Below, piece after piece: positions 1 to 6,834 of a stretch of DNA of 40,326 nucleotides. Under the pieces are notes generated by a model, which saw only the letters and a list, made by a program, of their open reading frames with translations, was not told where the DNA came from and made no database searches. Source of the DNA: Streptomyces sp. NK15101. Its GTDB lineage: Bacteria > Actinomycetota > Actinomycetes > Streptomycetales > Streptomycetaceae. The first letter of the stretch is position 1, and the number at the start of each line of letters is the position of its first letter. The stretch is from NCBI RefSeq assembly GCF_020400725.1, contig NZ_JAINVG010000074.1:1-40326 (forward strand), given 5' to 3'. Position numbers and translations under genes: made by a program.

Positions 1-788
1 TGGCGGGTGTCGAGTCCCTGGAGCGGACGAAGGGGCCGCTGGACACGCTCGTCGTCTCGGGCGGGCTGGGTGTCGAGCGGTTCGCCGCGGACCCCCGTCT
101 CGTCGGCCATGTCCGGCGCCTCAGCCGCGAGAGCCGCCGGGTCGCCTCCGTCTGCACGGGCGCGGCCGTGCTGGCCGCGGCAGGTCTCCTCGACGGCCGG
201 CGGGCCACCACCCACTGGCAGTTCGCCCCGTACCTGGCGAGCGGATACCCGGATGTACGGGTGGACCCGGCGCCCCTGTGGATCCGCGACGGCAACGTGT
301 ACACCTCGGCCGGCATCACCAGCGCGCTGGACCTGACCCTGGCCTTCATCGAGGAGGACCACGGCCCCGAGCCGGCGCGCCAGGTGGCCCGGCACCTCGT
401 CGTCCACATGCAGCGTCCGGGTGACCAGAGCCAGATGAGCGTGTTCACCGCGGCACCGCCACCTCGCGAGGACACCGTCCGCGTCCTGGCTTCCCACATC
501 GCCGCGCACCCGAACGACGACCTGAGCACGCCCGCCCTCGCCGCCCGCGCCGGGATGACGCCCCGTCACCTCACCCGGCTCTTCACCCGATGCCTCGGGG
601 AACCGCCCGGCCGGTACGTCCGGGGCGTCCGGACGGAGACGGCCGCACACCTCCTCCTGTCGAGTTCGCTGCCGGTGGCATCGGTGGCCGCCCGCTGCGG
701 CTTCGGCACTCCGGAGGCCCTGCGCAAGGCGTTCCTGGACCGCTACGGCGTCTCCCCTTCCCGCTACCGCGACGGGGCCGGACGCTGA
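1..788 (+). CDS. GlxA-family transcriptional regulator (DJ-1/PfpI + AraC HTH), 5' partial
   Basis: The reading frame is open from the left edge (codons start at base 3), so the gene begins upstream; about 262 residues are visible. The N-terminal half is a DJ-1/PfpI-like (GATase1) domain with the nucleophile-elbow motif SVCTGA around residue 52, followed by the usual TTHW segment. The C-terminal hundred residues are an AraC-type double helix-turn-helix (LAARAGMTPRHLTRLF, then VAARCGFGTPEALRKAF), ending in the family-typical GVSPSRYR. Such proteins are cytoplasmic DNA-binding regulators in which the DJ-1 domain is thought to sense a ligand. The target is unknown because the upstream neighbour is outside the window. 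Assignment to the family is secure; function within it is not. Confidence 0.93.
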   Translation, partial: AGVESLERTKGPLDTLVVSGGLGVERFAADPRLVGHVRRLSRESRRVASVCTGAAVLAAAGLLDGRRATTHWQFAPYLASGYPDVRVDPAPLWIRDGNVYTSAGITSALDLTLAFIEEDHGPEPARQVARHLVVHMQRPGDQSQMSVFTAAPPPREDTVRVLASHIAAHPNDDLSTPALAARAGMTPRHLTRLFTRCLGEPPGRYVRGVRTETAAHLLLSSSLPVASVAARCGFGTPEALRKAFLDRYGVSPSRYRDGAGR

Positions 789-1091
789 ATCGCTGCTCGG
801 ATGGTCACCCGGGCCGGCGAACGGGCCTTCTGGGAGCCGGGAGGGAACCCATGGGCGAGGCGTAGCCGACTCTCGACGCGCTGATGCCGACCGGGGGCCG
901 GCGGCGGCGGCGGTGGGGACACCGTCGTCCGGACGGCGGGCGCGCCGCACTCCTCGGCCGTCCCCCGGGCCCGGCATTCGGGGCAGCGGCCGAGCCGCTC
1001 GGCCGCCCGTCGGCCGCATTCGATGCTCGGCGCCTGGTGCAGCGGTGGGACGGCCGGTCCCCGGCGGTTCTCGTACGGGCAGCCGCGGGTC
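789..1091. other. Intergenic stretch between convergent genes, no supported gene
   Basis: This 303-bp stretch separates the convergent GlxA-type gene and ruvB. One minus-strand frame has coding-like composition and a Cys-x2-Cys pair (CPEC), but it has no start codon with a ribosome binding site and runs into the GlxA 3' end. No terminator hairpin with a T-run was seen. Confidence 0.4.
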
Positions 1092-2375
1092 TCACCGGGG
1101 CGGGGGCCGGTGCCCGGGGGCGGCCGCGGAGGTGACGGTCCGTCCGGTGCGGACCGCGGGCGGGTCGTCCCGTCCGGAATCGCCGTTCCGGTGCGGTCCC
1201 GGGGACGCGGTCCAGGACGGCCGGGGCGGCCCGGGCGGCGGCACGAGCCCGAAGTGGGCCCAGGCGGCGGGCGTCGCGACCCGGCCGCGGGGCGTCCGGG
1301 CCAGCAGCCCCTCCCGTACGAGGAAGGGCTCGGCGACCTCCCCGACGGTCTCGCGCTCCTCCCCCACGGCGACCGCGAGGGTGGACAGGCCCACCGGTCC
1401 GCCGCCGAACAGCTTCAGCAGGGCGTGCAGCACGGCCCGGTCCAGGCGGTCCAGGCCGCGGCCGTCGACCTCGTAGACCCCCAGGGCCGCGGCCGCGATC
1501 TCGCGGGTGACCACTCCGTCCGCGGTGACCTGGGCGTAGTCCCGCACCCGGCGCAGCAGCCGGTTGGCGATGCGGGGCGTGCCGCGGGAGCGGCGGGCGA
1601 TCTCGGCGGCGCCCGCGGGCTCGATCTCCACCTCCAGCAGCCGGGCGGAGCGGTGGATGACGCGCTCCAGTTCGGCCGGGTCGTAGAACTCCATGTGGGC
1701 GGTGAAGCCGAAGCGGTCGCGCAGCGGCGGGAGCAGCATGCCGGCCCGGACGGTGGCGCCGACGAGGGTGAACGGCGGCAGTTCGAGGGACATGGCGGTC
1801 GCGTCGAGGCCGGTGCCGGCGACGATGTCGACGCGGAAGTCCTCCATCGCCAGGTAGAGCATCTCCTCGACGGGCCGGGGCATGCGGTGGATCTCGTCGA
1901 GGAAGAGGACCTCGCCCCCGGTGAGCGAGGCCAGGACCGCCGCCAGGTCCCCGGGGTGCTGGATGGCGGGGCCGGAGGTGATGCGCAGCGGGGCTCCCAT
2001 CTCCGCGGCGATGATCATCGCCAGGGTGGTCTTGCCGAGTCCCGGGGCACCGGAGAGCAGCACGTGGTCGGCGGGGGCGCTCCGCTGCCGCGCGGCCCGG
2101 AGGACGAGGTCGAGCTGCTCGCGGACCCGTTCCTGGCCGATGAACCCGTCCAGGTCCTTGGGGCGCAACGCCGTCTCGGTGGCCCGGTCCTCGCCGTCGG
2201 CGGTGTCGGCGGTGTCGGCGGTGTCGGCGGTGTCGGCGAGGGTGGCGACCCCGGCGGGCACGCCCGGGGCCGGCGTGCCGTCCCGGGTCGGGGCGGCGCC
2301 GGGGAACACGGGGCCGCCCCGGTTCACCGGCGTTCGCCTCGCGCCGGGGTGAGGGAGCGGCGGGCTGGTCTTCAC
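1092..2375 (-). CDS. ruvB: RuvB-type Holliday junction branch-migration ATPase (orphan copy)
   Basis: RuvB is the AAA+ motor that, with RuvA, moves Holliday junctions. Here Walker A (GAPGLGKTT, residues 109-117), Walker B (LFLDEIH, 157-163), the sensor-1 region (VGATVRAG) and the arginine-finger segment (PPLRDRFG) are present, followed by the winged-helix C-domain. The protein is longer than usual (427 versus about 350 residues). It has a roughly 65-residue N-terminal leader, including an Ala-Asp-Thr repeat, and a roughly 50-residue Pro/Arg-rich tail after WAHFGL. The GTG start overlaps the recA stop (GTGA), so translation is coupled. Neither ruvA nor ruvC is adjacent, unlike the chromosomal ruvCAB operon, so this is inferred to be an accessory paralogue. 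The true start could be one of the internal codons nearer residue 60. Confidence 0.9.
   Translation of the reverse strand: MKTSPPLPHPGARRTPVNRGGPVFPGAAPTRDGTPAPGVPAGVATLADTADTADTADTADGEDRATETALRPKDLDGFIGQERVREQLDLVLRAARQRSAPADHVLLSGAPGLGKTTLAMIIAAEMGAPLRITSGPAIQHPGDLAAVLASLTGGEVLFLDEIHRMPRPVEEMLYLAMEDFRVDIVAGTGLDATAMSLELPPFTLVGATVRAGMLLPPLRDRFGFTAHMEFYDPAELERVIHRSARLLEVEIEPAGAAEIARRSRGTPRIANRLLRRVRDYAQVTADGVVTREIAAAALGVYEVDGRGLDRLDRAVLHALLKLFGGGPVGLSTLAVAVGEERETVGEVAEPFLVREGLLARTPRGRVATPAAWAHFGLVPPPGPPRPSWTASPGPHRNGDSGRDDPPAVRTGRTVTSAAAPGHRPPPR
2196..2240. repeat. Five tandem copies of a 9-bp unit inside ruvB
   Basis: The unit gtcggcggt is repeated four times exactly and a fifth time with two changes. 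On the coding (minus) strand it gives the Ala-Asp-Thr repeat of the RuvB N-terminal leader. Because the unit is a multiple of three, gain or loss of copies keeps the frame, which is consistent with replication slippage in a dispensable extension. Confidence 0.85.
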
Positions 2376-3541
2376 GGCCCGGCCGGGGTGCCGTCGAGGA
2401 GGACGCGGGAGACCGGACCGGTCAGGGCCGGCGGGGTCGGCCCGGTGGAGCGCCGACCGGCCGCGGCCGAGTCGAACGGCACGGTGCCGGGTGCGGCCGC
2501 TCGGTTCGCCGTCTCCGCCCGGGGCTCCTCCGCCGGGGCCTCCGCCTTCGTCCCGATGCCCAGTTTCTCCCTGGTCTTCTTCTCGATCTCGTCGGTGAGG
2601 TCGGGGTGGTCCTTCAGGAAGTTACGGGCGTTCTCCTTGCCCTGGCCGAGCCGGTCGCCCTCGTACGTGTACCAGGTGCCGGACCTGCGGACGAGGCCCT
2701 GCTGGACGCCCAGGTCGATCAGCTCGCCCTCGCGGCTGATGCCCCGGCCGTAGAGGATGTCGAACTCGGCCTGCCGGAACGGCGGGGCGACCTTGTTCTT
2801 GACCACCTTGACGCGGGTGCGGTTGCCGACCGGCTCGGCGCCGTCCTTGAGGGTCTCGATCCGGCGGATGTCCAGGCGGACCGAGGCGTAGAACTTCAGC
2901 GCCCGGCCGCCGGGAGTGGTCTCCGGCGAGCCGAAGATCACTCCGATCTTCTCGCGCAGCTGGTTGATGAAGATCATCGTGGTTCCGGAGTGGCCCAGCG
3001 CGCCGGCGATCTTCCGGAGGGCCTGGCTCATCAGCCGGGCCTGCAGGCCGACGTGCGGGTCGCCCATCTCGCCCTCGATCTCCGCGCGCGGCACCAGCGC
3101 GGCGACGGAGTCGACGACGATGAGGTCCAGGGCGCCGGAGCGGATGAGGGTGTCGGCGATCTGCAGGGCCTGTTCGCCGTTGTCCGGCTGGCAGACCAGC
3201 AGGGCGTCGGTGTCGACGCCGAGCCGCCTGGCGTACTCGAGGTCGAGACCGTACTCGGCGTCGATGAACGCCACGGTGCTGCCCGCCTTCTGCGCGTTGG
3301 CCATGGCGTGCAGCGCCATGGTCGTCTTGCCGGATGACTCCGGGCCGTAGATCTCCACCACGCGGCCGCGCGGCAGGCCGCCGACGCCGAGGGCGAGATC
3401 CAGGGCGATCGAGCCGGTGGGGATGACCTCGATGGGGACCCCCGGCTCGTCGCCCAGGCGCATGACCGAGCCCGTGCCGAACCGTTTTTCGATCTGGGCG
3501 AGGGCGAGCTCGAGCGCTTCCTCGCGGTCCTTTTCCTTCAT
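2372..3541 (-). CDS. recA: RecA recombinase (second-copy type)
   Basis: This is a full-length RecA (389 residues): Walker A GPESSGKT (66-73), catalytic Glu96, the Walker B region (LIVVDSVAAL), loops L1 and L2 (FGSPETTPGGRA) and the family signature ALKFYASVR. It would form the nucleoprotein filament for strand exchange and stimulate LexA self-cleavage. Within the otherwise near-invariant DAEHALD motif the sequence is DAEYGLD (His97 to Tyr, Ala98 to Gly), and DPEYA is DLEYA. The C-terminal tail (from about residue 335) does not resemble the usual Lys/Ala-rich actinobacterial tail. The ATG is preceded by a weak GAGG. recX, the normal partner, is absent; ruvB follows with a GTGA overlap and ssb precedes. 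I infer an accessory paralogue rather than the housekeeping gene. Confidence 0.95.
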   Translation of the reverse strand: MKEKDREEALELALAQIEKRFGTGSVMRLGDEPGVPIEVIPTGSIALDLALGVGGLPRGRVVEIYGPESSGKTTMALHAMANAQKAGSTVAFIDAEYGLDLEYARRLGVDTDALLVCQPDNGEQALQIADTLIRSGALDLIVVDSVAALVPRAEIEGEMGDPHVGLQARLMSQALRKIAGALGHSGTTMIFINQLREKIGVIFGSPETTPGGRALKFYASVRLDIRRIETLKDGAEPVGNRTRVKVVKNKVAPPFRQAEFDILYGRGISREGELIDLGVQQGLVRRSGTWYTYEGDRLGQGKENARNFLKDHPDLTDEIEKKTREKLGIGTKAEAPAEEPRAETANRAAAPGTVPFDSAAAGRRSTGPTPPALTGPVSRVLLDGTPAGP

Positions 3542-3602
3542 GGGGTCCGCCTCGGATGGGTGCGGTGTGTGGTCGCGGCCGGCGCACGGGGGCGCCGGCC
3601 CG

Positions 3603-4106
3603 TCAGAAGGGTTCCGCCTCCTCGCGGGGGGCGTGCCGTCCGGCCTCGGCGGGGACCGGCCGCTCGCCGCCGTCGGGCCGGGTGAACAGGTCCTCGGCGG
3701 AAGGGCGGGGGCCGCCCCGGGAACCGGCGGGGACGCCGCCGTGCGGGGGCTTGACGATCGTCGCGGCGGCGAACCGCAGCGACGGGCCGATCTCGTCGGC
3801 CTCCAGCTCGATGACGGTCCGCCTCTCGCCCTCCCGGGTCTCGTACGTCCGCTGGCGCAGCCGCCCCTGGACGATGACGCGGGTGCCCCGGGTCAGGGAC
3901 TCGGCGACGTGCTCCGCCTCCTGCCGCCAGACCGAGCAGCGCAGGAACAGCGTCTCGGCGTCCCGCCATTCGTTGCTCTGCCGGTCGAAGGTGCGGGGCG
4001 TGGACGCGACGGTGAAGTGCGCGACCGTGTCGCCGGAGGGGGTGAGGCGCAGCTCGGGGTCGTCGGTCAGGTTGCCGACGACGGTGATGACGGTTTCACC
4101 GACCAT
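3603..4106 (-). CDS. ssb: Single-stranded DNA-binding protein (SSB)
   Basis: SSB coats single-stranded DNA and recruits repair partners through its C-terminal tip. Residues 1 to about 110 form the OB fold (ETVITVVGNLTDDPELR, RTFDRQSNEWRD, SVWRQEAEHVAES, RVIVQGRL). The tail is short and ends EEAEPF, an acidic tip that keeps the final Pro-Phe but departs from the usual DDDIPF. The ATG at 4106 was chosen over the longer frame to 4142 because AGAGGAAAG lies just upstream and the conserved N-terminus begins there. At 167 residues it is slightly short for an actinobacterial SSB. It sits 61 bp upstream of recA, in the same direction, and is probably in the same transcript. Confidence 0.93.
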   Translation of the reverse strand: MVGETVITVVGNLTDDPELRLTPSGDTVAHFTVASTPRTFDRQSNEWRDAETLFLRCSVWRQEAEHVAESLTRGTRVIVQGRLRQRTYETREGERRTVIELEADEIGPSLRFAAATIVKPPHGGVPAGSRGGPRPSAEDLFTRPDGGERPVPAEAGRHAPREEAEPF

Positions 4107-4323
4107 TGCGGCTTTCCTCTCGTGCGCCGGGTGATTCCTCACCCGTGCCTGTTCGAGTCGGACGGGCAGCCTCGTACCGGTGGTGTGGGTGCCCGGAGGG
4201 GAGGCTGCGCCGCTCCGGCCGGGTGTGGGGATGAGCCGGGCGGCGCGGGTCTCCAGGGGGTCGTGGTGGGGAGGGACGGCAGGGCTCCGGGACGGGCGCC
4301 CTTCGTCGGAGGAGGGCGGTCAT
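4096..4323 (-). CDS. Possible small Arg/Pro-rich protein overlapping ssb start
   Basis: This 75-codon frame starts at an ATG with a good ribosome binding site (GAGGTGA, five bases upstream). It begins four bases after the stop of the preceding gene and ends 11 bases inside ssb, so it bridges the two as a coupled gene would. The product is rich in Pro, Arg and His, with no recognisable domain. Third-position G/C is moderate for this genome. It could be a real small protein, a translational relay to ssb, or chance; the ribosome binding site and fit between neighbours are the only support. Confidence 0.35.
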   Translation of the reverse strand: MTALLRRRAPVPEPCRPSPPRPPGDPRRPAHPHTRPERRSLPSGHPHHRYEAARPTRTGTGEESPGAREESRNGR

Positions 4324-4327
4324 CGGT

Positions 4328-5110
4328 TCACCTCGCCTCCCCCTCCTGCCCCGGTCCGGGCTCGGCGAGCCCGGCTGCGAGGAGCCGTGCCTGGTGGGCA
4401 GGGGCCCTCCTCAGCGGGGTTCCGAGCCGGGGAAGGATGCAGGGACGGCCTGCGGCGGCCCCGCACCAGGGACAGGGCACGCGGAGGAAGCGGACGTCCG
4501 GATCGCGCTTCGAGCCGGTGAGGTGGGAGGGCGGACCGGCCGGGGCGGCGGGTACGCGCTCGACTCGCCGTCCCGAGGCGATCGCGGTCACCAGCTCGAG
4601 GAGTTCCGCACGATAACGGCGCGGGTCGTCAGGGTCGCTGTCCGGGAGTGGCAGCGGGTTGCGGGCGAGCCGTTCCTCCCGGATCGCGCGCACCTCGGCG
4701 CGGATGTCGGCGGCGGCGATGCGGGACCGCTGCCTGCCCAGCCTGGTCACGGCCGCCCGCACATCGGCGACGTCCAGGTCGGCGAGCAGCAGGTGCCAGG
4801 CGTCCGTCGTGGTGTCCTCCAGGTGCATCGACGGGCACATCGCCGCGACCAGGGCGACGAGCTGGGCCGTCTCGGCCGGCAGCATTCGTTCTTCCCTTCC
4901 GCGGGGGAGCGTCCCGGCTGTCGCCGGCGCGCCGCTTCCCGCCGCATCCACCGGCTGCTGGTACACGTACAGGACGGCCCCGCAGGCGCACCGCAGCCGC
5001 TTGTCGTCCTCGAACGTCCAGCGGCCGCAATCGAGGTGACCGGCTTGGGAGACCAGGAACCACACCGTGCCGAGCGCGTCCCGGCCGGGGTGGGCGCTGA
5101 CGGTGGTCAC
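4328..5110 (-). CDS. Phage-type zinc-binding protein, replication/helicase-loader-like
   Basis: The GTG at 5110 overlaps the upstream stop (GTGA) and gives 260 residues; an ATG further upstream lies inside the previous gene. Residues 1 to about 50 form one putative metal site (His25, Cys28, Cys41, Cys43). From residue 76 there is an all-helical segment (MLPAETAQLVALVAAM, then a DAWHLLLADL stretch and IRAEVRAIREERLARNP) resembling the N-terminal domain of actinophage proteins that act like replication initiators or helicase loaders. The C-terminus has a zinc finger of phage type (Cys213, Cys216, Cys224, His239). No ATPase motif is present. A second strong ribosome binding site precedes Met76 in the same frame, so a 185-residue short form is possible. 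The function is inferred from architecture and neighbours. Confidence 0.75.
   Translation of the reverse strand: MTTVSAHPGRDALGTVWFLVSQAGHLDCGRWTFEDDKRLRCACGAVLYVYQQPVDAAGSGAPATAGTLPRGREERMLPAETAQLVALVAAMCPSMHLEDTTTDAWHLLLADLDVADVRAAVTRLGRQRSRIAAADIRAEVRAIREERLARNPLPLPDSDPDDPRRYRAELLELVTAIASGRRVERVPAAPAGPPSHLTGSKRDPDVRFLRVPCPWCGAAAGRPCILPRLGTPLRRAPAHQARLLAAGLAEPGPGQEGEAR
4891..4900 (-). promoter_or_regulatory. Internal ribosome binding site before Met76 of the zinc protein
   Basis: On the minus strand GGAAGGGAAG lies five bases before an in-frame ATG (4885-4883). It is among the best Shine-Dalgarno matches in the operon, and the conserved phage-type domain begins exactly at this ATG. This suggests either two products from one frame, or fusion of two formerly separate genes that kept the second start signal. 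Confidence 0.55.
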
Positions 5111-5622
5111 GGGTCCTCGCCGCCCTTGAGGGGAAGCAGACGGCGCAGGTCGAGCGTGCCGGTGCGCAAGGCGCGGGCGATCCGTTCCCACCCGCCGGGC
5201 AGGGGGCGCAGACTGAACGACCGCGGTTCGGAGGCCGACAGCACGCCCAGCCCCGGTATCGCCTCGCCGGTGTACGGGTCGGCGACCGGATCGAGACAGC
5301 TCAGCCGGGCGAGGAACTGCCGCTGCCAGCCGGGGCGCACCCGGACCAGCGTCTCCACCTCGCCGGGGTGGTTGTCGGCCACCCAGGCGGTGAAGGCCTC
5401 CTCGTCGGCGACCACGACCGTCGGTTGGGGGTCGACGAGGGTGAGGGTGGCGACCGGTGTGTCGTCCGGCAGGGTCACCCGGACCGACTTCAGGTTCAGC
5501 TCGGCGCGGGCCGCGCGCAGCCCTTCGAGGACCTCGTGGCGCTCGGTCCGGTACTCGGTGTCGACGGCGTCGCGCAGCACCCGGAGCACGGCGACCCGGG
5601 TGGCGTGCTCCTTGAGGCTCAT
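5107..5622 (-). CDS. Unrecognised phage-type protein, partner of the RecA-fold ATPase
   Basis: I do not recognise an enzymatic family. The 171 residues start with a helical segment (MSLKEHATRVAVLRVL and following) with alternating charges that may be coiled. A beta-rich middle follows (VRVTLPDDTPVATLTL), then a segment with VRVRPGWQRQFLARL and a conserved-looking DPYTGEAIPGL. The sequence has the look of hypothetical proteins encoded beside recombination ATPases in actinophages; this is memory of pattern, not a search result. The ATG overlaps the ATPase stop (ATGA) and its own stop overlaps the next GTG, placing it firmly in the operon. No signal peptide or membrane segment is present, so it is cytoplasmic. 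Confidence 0.8.
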   Translation of the reverse strand: MSLKEHATRVAVLRVLRDAVDTEYRTERHEVLEGLRAARAELNLKSVRVTLPDDTPVATLTLVDPQPTVVVADEEAFTAWVADNHPGEVETLVRVRPGWQRQFLARLSCLDPVADPYTGEAIPGLGVLSASEPRSFSLRPLPGGWERIARALRTGTLDLRRLLPLKGGEDP

Positions 5623-6575
5623 GCGGCCTTGTCCTTCCGCTCGGTCCCGTTCTCCCGCCTGCTCCCGGCCCCGGACTCGACGTCCTCGGCGACCCTGTTC
5701 CTCGCCGCCGCGGTGCCGTGGCGCACTATCAGCTGGCCGAGTGTGCAGGTCTCCCCGCTGTCGTCCAGGACGGCGGCGCCGAGCAGGTTGTGCCGGCGGG
5801 CCTCCTCGTACAGGGCGCGCAGCTCCTCGTGGCCGGCGCCCGGCGCGGTGGCCGCCGTGACGTAGTCGGAGACGGAGAGGGCGGGCTTGCCGGCCTCCAG
5901 CCAGTCGAGGACGGCTTCGGCGAACTCCGGGCCCGGCTTGTGGAGCACCGTCCCGGACAGCGGCTTCGCCCGGGACTTGGAGATCACCAGGGTGTTCTCG
6001 TGGTCGAGGTCGCCGACGATGTCGAATTCGTACTCGATGCCCTCCCGCTGCTCGGGCTTGAGCCCGATCTTGCGCGGCACCTTGCGGCCGCGCTCGTCGG
6101 CCTCCACGACGTACTCGGTCTTGGTGCGCATGGTGACGATGAGGTGACCGGGGTAGGCGAGCAGGGCGTCGATCATCGCCCGCTCCTGGGGGCGGGCCTC
6201 CTTCCAGCCGGCGAAGCTGCCGCCGGCCCCGAGGCGCTTGGCCGCGTTGTCGACCTGTTCCAGCATTCCGCCGGTGCCGGACCAGAAGTGACTCAGGGAG
6301 TCGACGATCATGACGTCGTAGCCGTCGTGGGCGGCCACCGCGAGCGCGTCGACGAGGGTGGTGGGCTGGAACGTCGTGAGCGGGAGGGTGTCGAAGGCGA
6401 ACTCGTCGGCGTACTTGGCGGCGCTGCCGTGCTCGGTGTCGATCAGGGCTATCCGCTCGCCGAGCCCGGTGGCGGTGACCAGGGCGGTGTAGGTCTTGCC
6501 CGACCCGGTGGGGCCGGCGAGCGCGATGCGGGCCTTGGCCTGTTCCTTGGTGGCGGGGGTGAAGGTGAGGTTCAC
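5619..6575 (-). CDS. Phage-type RecA-fold ATPase (Sak4 / AAA_24-like)
   Basis: This 318-residue ATPase has Walker A GPTGSGKT at 21-28, a RecA-like acidic IDTEHG (45-50) after strand 2, and Walker B VMIVDSLSHF with Asp92. A KARIALAGP lead-in and a KPEQREGIEYEFD segment are typical of phage nucleotide-binding proteins of the AAA_24/Sak4 type, which work in single-strand annealing or recombination alongside a phage SSB and exonuclease. The GTG at 6575 was chosen because AGGAGAA precedes it and homology starts there; the frame is open to 6734 but the extra part is Arg-rich and promoter-like. It is the first gene of a run of overlapping minus-strand genes, 103 bp downstream of an SOS-like box. Confidence 0.88.
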   Translation of the reverse strand: MNLTFTPATKEQAKARIALAGPTGSGKTYTALVTATGLGERIALIDTEHGSAAKYADEFAFDTLPLTTFQPTTLVDALAVAAHDGYDVMIVDSLSHFWSGTGGMLEQVDNAAKRLGAGGSFAGWKEARPQERAMIDALLAYPGHLIVTMRTKTEYVVEADERGRKVPRKIGLKPEQREGIEYEFDIVGDLDHENTLVISKSRAKPLSGTVLHKPGPEFAEAVLDWLEAGKPALSVSDYVTAATAPGAGHEELRALYEEARRHNLLGAAVLDDSGETCTLGQLIVRHGTAAARNRVAEDVESGAGSRRENGTERKDKAA

Positions 6576-6677
6576 GCCGTTCTCCTGGCGTCTACGACGG
6601 CGGTTCCGGGTGGGTCCGGCCGGCAGGGGACGCGGTCCTCGTCCGGCAGGACGTGCTCCCGCGCAGCCGTCCTCGGA

Positions 6678-6693
6678 TCGAATATGCATTCGA
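6678..6693 (-). promoter_or_regulatory. Putative LexA (SOS) box
   Basis: The sequence TCGAATATGCATTCGA has perfect 6-bp inverted arms (TCGAAT/ATTCGA) around four bases. It fits the geometry of the Gram-positive LexA box (CGAAC-N4-GTTCG) with a symmetric C-to-T/G-to-A change in each arm. From memory, the Bacillus subtilis recA box is GAATATGCGTTC, one base different from the core here. It lies 103 bp upstream of the ATPase start, in a locally AT-rich promoter region, which makes LexA control of the recombination operon likely. I could not fix a convincing -35/-10 pair on this strand. Confidence 0.65.
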
Positions 6694-6773
6694 ATTACTG
6701 TCTGCCCCCACGCTAAGCGCCCAAGAGGGAACAATCCACCCTTTTCACCAAGAAAAATACTGGAAAAGGGGAA

Positions 6774-6796
6774 TTGTCAGCAAGAAGGCGTATAAT
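6774..6796 (+). promoter_or_regulatory. RecA-NDp-like (PafBC-type) promoter motif, facing right
   Basis: TTGTCAG begins at 6774 and TATAAT occupies 6791-6796. The layout follows the mycobacterial LexA-independent damage promoter (TTGTCRGTG, eight bases, TAnnnT) with exact spacing and two mismatches in the GTG. It faces away from the recombination operon and into the 3' end of the nuclease gene, so it would make an antisense transcript. It may be a chance match. Confidence 0.35.
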
Positions 6797-6802
6797 GCCC
6801 CG

Positions 6803-6814
6803 CGCACATGTGCG
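6803..6814. promoter_or_regulatory. Perfect 12-bp palindrome (operator candidate)
   Basis: CGCACATGTGCG is a perfect palindrome seven bases after the TATAAT above, where the transcription start of that promoter would lie. It is also 20 bp past the nuclease stop codon. There is no T-run, so it looks more like an operator than a terminator. Confidence 0.35.
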
Positions 6815-6834
6815 GGTGTCGGACGCCTCCGGTC

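Noticed and set aside
789..1091. Minus-strand frame with a CPEC motif after ruvB
   Set aside because: Coding-like composition but no start codon with a ribosome binding site, and it runs into the GlxA-type gene. It could be the end of a frameshifted RuvB tail, but there is no positive evidence.
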